NCBI GenBank assembly: GCA_035771175.1
Contig: CM069608.1
Coordinates: forward strand, 8,211,019-8,275,018
Direction of reading: 5' to 3'
Length of the DNA: 64,000 nucleotides
From: Paratinospora sagittata
Lineage: Eukaryota > Streptophyta > Magnoliopsida > Ranunculales > Menispermaceae
The position numbers were made by a program, and so were the translations under genes. This document shows, piece after piece, positions 1-10,487 of this stretch; position 1 is the first letter of the stretch; each line of letters opens with the position of its first letter. The notes below the pieces were generated by a model. The model made no database searches and was not told the DNA's origin. It worked only from the letters and a program-made list of their open reading frames with translations.

Positions 1-2408
1 AACAGTTGAAATATCATGATGACGAAATATATTACATACATGCTAACATAATGCATCAAGTCATACATAAGACGATGCATAACGTTTTGTAGTCATGCTC
101 ATGCAATCCTAACACCTCCTGAGTATGGGGGTTTCAAGGCCTGGTGCGCGACACACAGCGCCCGAACACACACACAATACTCATATTCTAATAGGGTTTA
201 TGGGGTCGTGCAGCACGTAGGATTAATTTAAACTAACCTACTCATACACAAGGCATAAAACCCTCTGCCAGGTACACAACTGGGATCACCGCTAGACTTA
301 CAAGAATTCCCAAAAAGAGGAAATTCCAACTAAGAGCCTCAACCCAAATTGTCATCCCAGTGAATTATGCTCAAATGTATTTCATGGAATATTAAAACAT
401 GCATACCATTATACATAAGCATTTAAAACATTTCTATAATACAATGCCACATATAAATAATCCAAAAGTAAAAGAACACTCACTCTTGATTGGCTAAGTC
501 TAGCCAATCCGATTGCCAAAACTCTCCAATTGACTAAACGGGTTCAAGATCAATCACAAGACCTGGAAATAACATGGTTCACACAACTGAAAATCAGTCA
601 TAAAGTGTGTCAAAACCCCATGTTCAAACCCAATCTAAAGTCAATTAGATTATAAATTGATTACCCCCTTGAGCCAATTTCCATATTGCCCAACTTGATC
701 ATTTAGACTCAATTAAACTAAGATTGACCTAAATTGAATGTAATAGGGTGATCTCATGATCCAACCACTAATATATATGAAATTCAATTATACTTAGGGT
801 CAATTAGACTATACATCAAGTCAATTTCATCAATTGACTAAGTCTTGGTCAAAATCCCCAATTAGGCCAATATAAAACATAAGGTCAAAATGAACTAAGT
901 CATATCAATTTAACATAGGTTCTAACATTTTAAACCCATGGTTCTACTTAATTTGGGTCCAATTAAACAATCCCCAAGTCAATTTCATAAATTGACTTGC
1001 TTTGGGTGAAAACTCCCAATTTGGGCAAAATTCCCAAATTACATGCAAAATTGCCAAAGTACATGAAAAATGTCAAATACTTAGCCTAGATCAAAATTTG
1101 TCAACCTTAGGGTGTCCATTATGTGAACCCACTGAATTCAATCATCAAACAACTCTAATCATGTCCAATTAGACCTACATTGCATAATTTTTCAGATTTT
1201 ATATCAAGAGCATCAAAAGCCCCAAATCTGGAAATTTTCATACATATGCCATATTGCCAATTTTACACTAGCCCACCATGTTCAACCATGAATTTTACTG
1301 ATCTTGCAACATGGAATCATCCACAATGGCCACTAGATCAACATAGTTGACATTCAAACATTTTGAAAAAGTCTAAGGCCATAAACTAAGTATAGGTCAT
1401 TTGAACTAAACCTTCCAATTTCTTGCTAGAAATTGGGGCTTTCACCATTAGTGTACTCCTTACACTCTCTAATCACACATATGTGATATGCAAGACTCAA
1501 CTCCAACTTTGGTCTTCCACCCATCCAAGGTTCATCACAATGCATGCATCAAAATGAAACCCTCATGCTCAAAATAAAACTATCATGCAACTAATAGGGA
1601 GATTCAAGGAAGAAATGGAGGAAAAATACAAACCTTAGGTGTTCTTGAGCAAGAAATCACCAAACCCTAACTTTCCCTTCCTTTTCTCCTCTCCAGCTCC
1701 TTTCCCTCTTTTCTGGCTGAGAAATGAGCAAATGAGCCTAAAATCCTGTTTTGGTTGCTTAAATAGATAAGCTTGGGCCCACAACTAAAAGTTGCCAAAA
1801 TTATCAAAAACCCAGATTTCCTGTTACAATACTTGCACTTAGATAGTCCATTGCTTACAAAATACGCAGGAGTTTAACATCTTAACCGTTCAAACGTTGC
1901 ATGAGTAAGTTATAAACATTCTGGTAAACTTTAGGCTCAATCCAACGGTGGGATTGTGAGATCTATCTGTTTGATCAAAACTACGTAAGAAAATTCCAGA
2001 ATCCGTGAATAAGTGTTTTGGGTCTTATAACTCAAAGTAGGTAACTCCAATCAAGATCTTCACCGTTCATAATGAAGATCTATCATATAAGAGTGAGCTG
2101 ACAAAATTTCAGCCCAATCAGACAACGGATCTAGGAGATCAAACCATTGATGTAAGTTGTGACAGAAATTTCTTCCTCCATGGAGAAAGCTCCACTGGAT
2201 CCGAAACACCGTTTTTGAAATGTTTTGTGGTCGAACGGGTCTCCGATGGTTCCGAAATTTCATGGGCACCCTTTATGATCTAAAATCATGCACAGACACT
2301 CGAACTTACATACTTCGAGCATCAAAATATATATACACATACGTATATGAATACGTATAGGGTACACTATGGGTCAAAATGACATCACCTAAAGGCACGG
2401 GTGCTACA
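1..2408 (-). mobile_element. Ty3/gypsy LTR (3' LTR, family A), cut by window edge
   Basis: On the minus strand this begins TGTAGCACCC at 2408, a common start for plant gypsy LTRs, directly after a purine-rich tract (about 2409-2422, AAGTTGGGGAGAG) that fits a polypurine tract. It follows the integrase C-terminus of the same element. A possible TATA-like box (CTATTTAAGC, minus, near 1762-1771) lies upstream of a purine-rich stretch that could be the transcribed R region. The end of the LTR was not found, so it probably continues left of the window and is at least 2.4 kb. I see no host gene here. The LTR call is inference from position, start sequence and polypurine tract. Confidence 0.65.
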
Positions 2409-2465
2409 ACTCTCCCCAACTTATGAATATTTTTGTCCTCAAAAATAAAAGCAAGGGAACTAACC

Positions 2466-3008
2466 TCAGTCGGTAAAGAGGTCGGGGAATTGCTCCCTCA
2501 TCTGGTCCTCGCGCTCCCAGGTTTGCTCTTCATTATCGTGGAATTGCCATCTAACTCGCACAAGCGGGATTTCCTTATTTCTTAATTTTTTGAACCCTAC
2601 GAGCCACAATCTGAATAGGCAACTCCTCATAAGTCGTGTCCTCCCCAACTTGCAGATGACTCACATCAAGCACATGAGCTGGATCGGGATAAGACTCCTT
2701 CAATGGATCCTCATTAAACTTCCTCAGCATCGATACGTGGAATACATCATGAACACCCTCGAGCTGAGAAGGTAAAGCCAACCTGTACGCTACTGGTACA
2801 ATCCTCTCAACAATCCGGAATGGCCCAATAAACCTAGGGGCAAGTTTCCCACTGACACCGAACCTCATCTGACCTTTGAGTGGCGAGACCTTAAGCAAAA
2901 CTTGATCCCTTACAGCAAACTCTAACGGCCGATGCCGGTTATCATAATAACTTTTTTGCCTGTCCTGAGCTGACTTCAGCCTCTGCCGAATCAGCTTGAC
3001 TTTCTCAC
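2466..3008 (-). pseudogene. Ty3/gypsy polyprotein, integrase C-terminal end (broken)
   Basis: Reading on the minus strand from about 3008, the frame encodes the end of a gypsy integrase: the conserved block around [17 protein letters not shown], then the GPY/F module ([12 protein letters not shown]...YRLALP) and the [10 protein letters not shown] motif. Near 2580-2590, in a T-rich run, the frame shifts: one frame ends in RRVQKIKK, and the continuing family motif ([15 protein letters not shown]... then TWEREDQMREQFP) is in another frame, ending with a stop at 2466-2468. The N-terminal side is lost abruptly at about 3008, where a different LTR begins. In the family this domain binds DNA after the catalytic core. 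The copy is dead: truncated and frameshifted. Confidence 0.9.
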
Positions 3009-3808
3009 ATTATTTATTTTTACTATTCACTATTCACTTTTACTATTCATCCGAAAGATGTAAATTGTATTAAAATTGTCAAATGGTCTCCAAAAATCAT
3101 GAAATTGAATCTAACCACATATTCGGGGTCCCGACAGTCCAGGGAACGTTTTCTACCTTTCTAGCGGATTTTCTATTCACGTCGGGTCAAAACCCCAATT
3201 TGTCAAAACGCCGCAAAATGGCTCCCATAGCTAAAATTAGTCCGCTAGAATCGTTACATCTAGCTTAAATAGTAATTTCACGAAGAAATAGAGTAGAAAT
3301 CGCTTCCCACAAGTCCCAATTTTGTACGAATCCCGCATTCTCCCTATTTTTCCCTTTCTTTCTTCTCCGTCGTTCTCTCGTGCGTCTCTCTATTCTTCTC
3401 TTTCCCTTCCAGCAACTCCTTTCTCTTCCTTTCTATTTCATTTTATTTTATTTTTTATTTTATTTTTATTTTATTCTAGTTGTCACACGTTGGAAGCAAC
3501 TAGGAAGGTTTTATATATATATATATACACAAATGATTCCATGCTCCTGATGCCATTTAACAAACCAACTTTCCCATTTTATCCCATGCTCCTCATGCAA
3601 GTTAACAAACCAACTTTCTCATCTATTAATCAATTTAATTCAACTCCAATTCACATATCTAATTAACCAACTCATTCCACTAATAAAACTTATATTCTTT
3701 ATTTAATAATTTTATTTATTTGCTCATACATATAAAATACGTGTATTATACATTTTGATATACACGTACTTCAACGTATGTATTTAATTAAAATTACGGG
3801 ATGTTACA
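3009..3808 (-). mobile_element. Truncated gypsy LTR (family B), minus orientation
   Basis: The reverse complement starts TGTAACATCCCGTAATTTTAAT at 3808 and aligns by eye along about 800 bp with the beginning of the plus-strand LTR at 8017-8900. Shared blocks include the ACGTATTT-rich start, the stretch around GGAACGTTTTCTACC, and the first ACTATTCAC repeats. It stops at about 3008, in the ACTATTCAC repeat tract, and joins the integrase of another element. The 3' part of the LTR and any internal region are missing. Open frames on the + strand here are incidental. Confidence 0.85.
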
Positions 3809-4920
3809 TACCTTGTGCACATGAGATCTTTAAATATCACAAAAAAAGTCGGCCTACCCCTACTACTTTGGTAGATGCACATTGGAAGAAATTAGATATG
3901 TTTCTCCCTGCTCAAGAGTCTCAAGACCAATTACAATGTCACAAGGAGATCGAAGTCTTTTGTAAGGAGTTCGAGCAATGTGACACATCTGGGAGAAGAA
4001 AAATGCTTAAGAGGTTGATGAAGATATCCAAGTCATCATCTACAGTGATCTTTGTGCCCGCCATAAAAAGAAATACTCGATGAAGGCCAAGGTTGAAAAT
4101 TGATAAGTCAACCAAAAGAATTTCATCATTCTTTGAGCATTTCTTATCCCAGCAAGACAGTTGCTCCCCTAAAAACACGTGACTATGAGTAAGCGACCAC
4201 TGCGTCCTAAGGTTCACAGGATAAGGAACCTCAGCTAACACAAGTATATAAATCAATTTCCAGCTTTTTTGAATGTTTACATCCAGCAAGTGAAAGATGT
4301 GGAGGCCGATGCGCACTGTGGTTATTGAGCATTTGCCCTTTTTTTGGGCTATGGGGAAGATGAATGGAAAAGGGTTAGGCAAAAGCTCTTAGAGGAACTC
4401 ATGACTTTCAAGGATCACTACGAGGTCATTTTTCAGTATAGTGGCATGGTTGATGAAATCATGAAGACACTTGATTGTCATGAGACCCCAACACCATCAC
4501 ATGCTTGGATGACAATGTCTAAGATGGGTCACTTGATTGCAAGTAAGTACAACCTAAAATTTGTACTTATCTTAGCTCAACAGTGTTTAACATTTCTTCC
4601 ACTAAGGAGTGGACTTGTTCCGACATCACACAAACGACTATTTGCTATGGGCTTCATGAGTGAATCCCACTTTGTGCAGGTATAAAAACATTATGTATTG
4701 TGTTATACTTGTTAATGTATAAAATCTATGATTTGCCTTGTCTAGATGATTAACATTGATAATTGTTCATTTACAGGTTATTTTAGCCCCGACAAGTCCA
4801 GTGCCACCCATTGCTGCAAATTGGGCGAAATATCATCTATCGTGCGCTAAAGGTTGGGACACCACATATCTAGATAGGATTCTGCATTTTACCAGTACAG
4901 TTCACAATAGGCAACCATAG
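3809..4920 (+). pseudogene. Mutator-like transposase C-terminus with SWIM and OTU domains
   Basis: Immediately after the LTR the + strand encodes CYIPCAHEIFKYHKKSRP, the second half of a SWIM zinc finger (C..CAHE) as in MURA/FAR1 transposases, then the linker usual for this family (VDAHWKKLDMF). A TGA at 4081-4083 interrupts the frame; beyond it the same frame continues RPRLKIDKSTKR...SFFEHF, so the stop is a secondary mutation. Around 4266-4685 lies an OTU-like cysteine protease domain: VEADAHCGY carries the catalytic-type Asp/Cys, and SESHFVQV the His end; one small frame change falls near 4340. A GT-AG intron (4680-4776) leads to a last exon ending at TAG 4918-4920. The catalytic DDE part is absent, removed where the LTR begins. 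A decayed relic. Confidence 0.85.
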
Positions 4921-5109
4921 AAACAATTGATGAGGATTGAAGTTTTTTTTGTTTGTATTTTTATTTTTGAACTTACAACAAATGTAATACATGTAATTTT
5001 TTGTTCATTGGCATTAATGAAATTGTTTGTTGAAGTTCAAAATTTATTGCACAACAAATAAAAAACACATGCTAATCCAAAACCAAAAAAATAAAAAACA
5101 TCAAGTCTA

Positions 5110-7770
5110 TTATCGTTTTCTTCGAAGAGTAGGCGCTTCGGCAGGTGCATCTTCTTCAACTCCACTCGAGTTCTCACCATGTTCAAAGTGGATAATTGGA
5201 GTTTATGATGGGTCTTCGAAGTGGAGAACTGGAGTTTGGGCTCGTTCTTCTTTGACAGGTTCTTTTTCTCCGTTGATGCTTGTGCCGGCTAAAACTGTGA
5301 TGACGACATCAATTCCCCAAAACACAGCATGAATCGATGTCTCAAGTCCTTAAGTTGCTCTCAAGGACCTCAACATCGCTAGACCTCAGTTGTTGTGCTA
5401 CCTCTGAAATCAAAAGATCAATTAATGTCAAATATAATAAAATCAAATATATTAATAATCTTTTATAGATTTTGATTTATTACCAAAATTTATATATTCT
5501 CCGTTGAAGTTGGCACTTGAGTGGATAGTCGATATTCAGGGTTATGCACCTTTGAAAGTGAAATTTGTTCGAACCACTTAAGATATTTTGGTACAACGTC
5601 CTATAAATTAAAAACTTATTCCCTTCGTGCAACCGCTTGTAACAAATGGTAGTCTCAGCTTTCCCAATATTAATCAATGAACATGTGATGAACTTTGTAA
5701 TCACGTCCCCTAGCACTCCTCTCAGCTCCAACATGACGTATAGGAAGACGTGGGATCTTCTGTACATGTCCAAATTGATGCAGAACTCCGTCGGGATGGT
5801 AGGGCTTGACCACATCAAAGAACTTTACGCACGTGCTATAAAATGTCACTTTATGTAGAGGGGTTTTGACCCTACACTCCGTGTAAAGGTCTCATGTAAC
5901 CTGAACAAAATAATAAAGACTTAAGATATAAGTTGATGTGTTGTATATATTAAACTTAATTTAAAAGAGTAGCATTTACCTAATTTACATGAAGACCATC
6001 AATTGCCTCGCATAGAACTTTAACGTAATCTTCCGCTAGACCTTGTTCTTTGCTAGGTTTCCACTTCATAGCACGCGGGAGGTTGTTCTTATATCCATGA
6101 TTTACTTGCGGTCTAACGAAGGGGAAGTGCTCGTATATCCATGCCTACCAAACATAAGAAAAACAAATACTATAACACAAGCATATTTATTTCAAGTTTA
6201 ATTTACTTAAACCAAAGTGATTGAAATAGTTATACCTCTAGTAATGTCATGTAGCCCGCAATCTATTGCACGTGATATCTTGTGGCACATCCCAACTGAC
6301 AATACATATTTGCCACACAAGCAGCTTCCATGCAAAATTGCCCACCTCATCCAGATTCATCAGCAGTGGCAAGTAAGTTATGTTTACTTTTGTACCACTT
6401 TTGTCCGTGAAAAGAATGCAACCTAGGATGAACAATAGATATGCTCTCACAGTATACTTGGCCGAAAGATATTGTTGGTTTACTGGAAGCTTCGATCCAA
6501 ATTTATTTAGTAATCAATCCAATCAAACCGATTGACCTTTCTTCTTATTCACTTCATCAAATGCTTCTCGCACCGAAACCCCCGGAGCTTCTTGAAGTAT
6601 GATCGCTGCTTTTGCATTGCTCAATGCATTTTCATTCACTGTCTTGCCCAATGTTGGAATCCTAAGCAAGACCATTACATCGTCTAATGTAATGGCCATT
6701 TCATCGAATGGTAGGTGAAATGAATTAGTCTTCGGTTATCATCTCTTCACGAAAGTAGCTGTCACACCCTGGGTTGCACAGCGTGCCCCCTACCCAGGTG
6801 TGGGCGCATCCCCTCGGGGCAAACGCCTAGCCATAGTACCACATAATATTGTCCTATCGCCATGTAGCAACCCAATCGCAGTTGGTCTACATCGAAACGA
6901 TTATTTGTCTGCCACTATTCATGAATAGTGCAGGACCTCCCTATGAATCGAACTCGAGACCTCCCTTAAGGAGTCTAATTTCGCATTCATAGTAGCCACT
7001 GAACCGTTCGCCTGGCCCTTTACTATTCATGAGTGAATAGTAGGGATAAATAATCGTTTTGATGTAGACCAGCTGCGGTTGGGTTGCTACATGGCGATAG
7101 GACAATATTATGGATCCATAATGGCTAGGCGTTCGCCCCGAGGGGGTGCGCCCGCACATGGGTAGGGGGCACGCTGTGCAACCCAGGGTGTGACAAAAAA
7201 AAGGCCTCAACAGTTTGTTGGCACAACTATAAGTACAAGCCACCAAATGATGGAGACCAGTGTTTGTAACTATCTCCATGACTCACTCTCTCACTCTCGA
7301 GATATTCACTGAGGTCCCAAGAAGCTAACTTTACCATGTGGTTTCGACACTTTTGTATATTTCATTTTTATGTGAATAAACAAAAGATTATAAGAATCTA
7401 TCAATATTTAAATTTAATCATAACCTCAATTGAATTTGAATTAAATTACGAGAGTGATATACTTGATTTTACCACACGAAGTATGCTACGTGTCTCTTGA
7501 AATGGGTGAGCATCGATGGAGCAGTAGGTCCCCTGGGGCAAGGACCCTTCAATAGGCCATCGTCTCCTTCTCCCTCCACCCCAACCTGCACAAGTTCTTC
7601 TTCAAATTGTTGCTATTTTTCTTCATGTATAACAAGGGGTGGTGGTGGTGACTCGCGTCGTCTTCTTCTCTCCAAGGCCGTTGGCCATCGACCTTCTTCT
7701 TTGCGAGCTTTGTTCTTCCGAACGACCTCTCCTTGTTGCTCTTGGCGACATATCTATCAAAATAGCAAAG
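5110..7770 (-). pseudogene. Plant mobile domain (PMD/MAIN-like) gene, decayed, Mutator-associated
   Basis: Family motifs occur in order on the minus strand: an RGPTAPSMLTHFKRHVAY-like N-terminal block (about 7540-7470); LKCRNH... and TNTGLHHLVACTYSCANKLL (about 7340-7205); then, after a 436-bp insertion, a broken AFVERW-like block, FHLPFDEMAITLDDVMVLL (about 6735-6670), RAYLLFILGCILFTDKSGT (about 6448-6390), AWIYEHFPFVRP (about 6146-6110), and a C-terminal exon ending EEDAPAEAPTLRRKR at TAA 5110-5112. Several in-frame stops and frameshifts are visible, so it is a pseudogene. PMD proteins (MAIN/MAIL1 family) act in genome stability and silencing in plants, and PMD genes are also carried by transposable elements. 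This copy runs toward the Mutator transposase relic, about 190 bp from its end. Confidence 0.82.
6760..7195. mobile_element. Fold-back insertion with ~145-bp inverted arms
   Basis: Left arm 6760 to about 6906 (TGTCACACCCTGGGTTGCAC...) is repeated in reverse complement at about 7047-7195, with few differences. Ends are TGTCACACCC...GGGTGTGACA. The insertion splits the plant mobile domain reading frame between the ANKLL block and the following ERW-like block. The 140-bp core has a tRNA-like B box on the minus strand (GAGTTCGATTC, about 6936-6946) and an A-box-like GGTTCAGTGGC, flanked by copies of ACTATTCATGA, suggesting a SINE nested between arms. I could not find a convincing target-site duplication, so the class is unknown. 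Confidence 0.7.
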
Positions 7771-8016
7771 TACATACATAAAAACTATGCAATTAGGACA
7801 AACAATTGATATTAGCTTAAACAAAAACAAAAAAAAAATTTAAAACCCAAAAAATGCTCTGTTCGACCTCAGTGGAATAGGCAAATGCTTTTTGCCGACT
7901 TGTCAAAGTCGAACGTCTTCATGTGTGTCCGCCCTTGACAAGTCGAACATAGAGCATTTGTTCGACCCATAAGGGTGTTCTAGTACCCATTTCCGCCGCC
8001 TCCATTTCACCATTTT
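7771..8016. other. Short unassigned stretch between PMD relic and LTR
   Basis: No gene seen. 7855-7970 contains several copies of a GTTCGACC/GTCGAAC word in both orientations (for example near 7860, 7900, 7940 and 7962), giving a short imperfect inverted arrangement. It could be the subterminal region of the Mutator-like element, but no terminal inverted repeat was confirmed. Confidence 0.35.
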
Positions 8017-10040
8017 TGTAACACCCCGTAATTTTAATAAAATACATACGTTGAAGTACGCGTATATCAAGAGGTATCATACACGTATTTTATACGTATA
8101 AGCTAAATATACGCGTGATAATACACGTATTTGATACGTATGAGCAAATAAATATAATTATTAAATAAAACATATAAGTTTTATTAGTGGAATGGGTTGG
8201 TTAATTAGATATGTGAATTTGAGTTAAATTAAATTAATTAATAGATGAGGAAGTTGGTTTGTTAACTTGCATGAGGAACATGGGATCACATGGGGAAGTT
8301 GGTTTAGTAAATTGCATGAGGAGCATGGGATCAAAATTAAAATCAAATAATAAAAAACAAAATAAGGCACTTATCTCTTTGCCGACAAGAGAAAACAAAG
8401 AAAAAAAAAAGAAGTTGCAAAAGAAAGAGAAGGAGGAGAAGAAGTGCAGAGAGAAGGAAAGGAAGGAAGGAAGAAAGAAGGGGAAACGAAGGGAGATCCG
8501 AACCCGAGGTAAGCGATTTCTACTTTATTTCGTTGTAAAATTGATATTTAAACTAGATGTAAACTTTCTAGCGGAGTAATTTTGACTGTGGGAGTCGTTT
8601 TACGGCGTTTTCAAAAATTGGGGTTTTGACCCAATATTAATAAAAATCCGCTAGAAAGGTAGAAAAACGTTCCCTGAACTCTCGGGGCCCCGAATATGTG
8701 GTTAGATTCAATTTTATGATTTTTTGGAGACCATTTGACAATTTTAATATAATTTACAACTTTCGGATGAATAGTGATGTGAATAGTGAATAGTGAATAG
8801 TAAAAAATGAATAGCGCTGTGAACAGTGAATAGTGAATAATGAAAATAAATAGTATTGTGAATAGTGAATAGTAAAAAGTGAATAGTACTGTGAACAATG
8901 ATTTGATATTTGTAAATGATGATTCTCATGATACTCTATGGATAATTTCAGTGTTTAAATTGAGGCTTAAGGGCATGGATAAACGCTTTTGAGGAAGCAA
9001 TGACGTTTATTGTTGCTCAATTTTAGAGGTTGGCTTAGAAAACCCACTGTGAGTATAGTTTCCTTGACTTGGTTCTTGTATGACATTATACATATATAAA
9101 ATGTTTGATTGTATGCATGGTATATTTATATATACATTGAGTTTTATGGATCATGCAAACTGATTTTAACAATTGAAGTTTGAAATGATGAGGTTTTGCG
9201 AATCCTCATTGTCATTTCGTTAGGAATTAGACCCGGATGAGGTTTTGTGAGTCCTCATTGTCAGTAGGTCTGTCTTAACAAGGGTTGCGATCCTTGAAAT
9301 GACTGTGAATTGGGTGATAAGAAGCTGTGTCTACCTTGTACGGCCATACAAGGGTTAAACCTGCTCTCTTGCCTTGCGGAGGAGGGAGATTGTGCATTAG
9401 GTTATTGAAATTTTATGCAATTTATGTTGTTGACATGTATGATATATTCGTTGAATGATGCATGTGTTGAATAAGTGTTTGAAATGATTTTAAATGTCAT
9501 ATTTCTCTAAATGTATATAATTGTCATCTCAATAACTATATTCACTGAGCTGTTGTTTGCTCACCCCATTTCCTCCAATATTTCAGGTATTGAGTCGAAG
9601 GGAAAAAGAAAACTCCGTGAGTGATAATCACGTGAACCTTCGTCTGGTACGTGTAGGTATGCTTGGCGGAAATAGATCATATTTTTGTTATTTTAATATG
9701 TATAATTATCACACACTATATATATGTAATATCACCTAGATGGGTTGTGTGGTAATATTATATACTGCTTGAGGATGATGAAATGAGATGATCATAGATA
9801 TTTAGCAGATGAGACTTTAATTTGTGGAATGAATGGAATAAATGTGAGTGGAATGATTATCTATATATATTTGATTTGATTTGATGTGTGGTATATGAAA
9901 AAAAAATTGATGTAACTTTTGGAAATTATTGTGAGACTACGTGAAGGCTGACAGTGTATTGTATACTGTATACGAGTATGTACAGTGTATAGTATATTGT
10001 GCCGGTCATGACGTCAGCTTACGTCAGGGGCGTCATGACA
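8017..10040 (+). mobile_element. Complete Ty3/gypsy LTR (family B), 2024 bp
   Basis: Starts TGTAACACCCCGTAA and ends ...CGTCATGACA at 10040, three bases before a primer-binding site. Its first ~880 bp match the inverted truncated copy at 3009-3808. At 8768-8900 there is a tandem array of GTGAATAGTGAATAGT-type units, longer than in the other copy. A purine-rich tract (8380-8500) may lie in the R region. A GTCATGACGTCAGCTTACGTCA palindromic cluster at 10005-10035 marks the 3' end. No protein is encoded. Confidence 0.85.
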
Positions 10041-10044
10041 ATAT

Positions 10045-10057
10045 TGGTATCAGAGCC
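10045..10057 (+). other. Retroelement primer-binding site
   Basis: TGGTATCAGAGCC is complementary to the 3' end of plant initiator methionine tRNA, the usual primer for gypsy and copia elements. It lies four bases after the LTR end and fixes the element's direction as plus. Confidence 0.9.
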
Positions 10058-10199
10058 ACGTTTAGGATTAAAAGCCTAAAAGATTAAAAGTTTTATGATA
10101 TTATGTTTGTTTGTATGGGTATATGTACGGGTACTAAAGACTTAGTAATCGGATTGTCTAACTTATATGCTTTTCGATCTCTGTGAATGACAGATTGAA

Positions 10200-10487
10200 A
10201 TGGACCCACAAGAAGAAAGGTTAAAGAAACTGGAAGAAATGATGATAGCTCAGCAGAGACAAAATGCTGAGATGATGCGTATGATAACACGTCTTCAGGA
10301 TAATTTACAGAGGCCTCCAGCACCTCCAGTACCCGAGGTTGGCGCCAGTAGTGCGGGTGCGTCTGCCGAGCGACCTGTGCCAGTGCAGGAGACAGTAGAG
10401 CCTCATGATGATATAGAAGAGACTCACAGATATGAGGATGTGATGAAAGCATTTAAGAAACGAGAACCAAAGAAGATGAGAAGATAA
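10200..10487 (+). pseudogene. Ty3/gypsy gag, N-terminal fragment
   Basis: An ATG 143 bp after the primer-binding site opens a frame whose start (MDPQEERLKKLEEMM, then a coiled Gln/Met-rich segment and a Pro-rich linker) matches plant gypsy gag leaders. After about 10450 the sequence stops looking like gag and becomes purine-rich single-copy-like DNA with a stop at 10485-10487. The rest of gag, pol and the 3' LTR are missing, so only the 5' end of the element remains. Confidence 0.7.

Noticed and set aside
3322..3666. 114-codon + frame in the truncated LTR
   Set aside because: Low complexity and antisense to the LTR; not conserved in the second LTR copy.
8259..8579. Lys/Glu-rich 106-codon frame in the gypsy LTR
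   Set aside because: It lies wholly inside the LTR in a purine-rich tract and the other LTR copy does not keep it.
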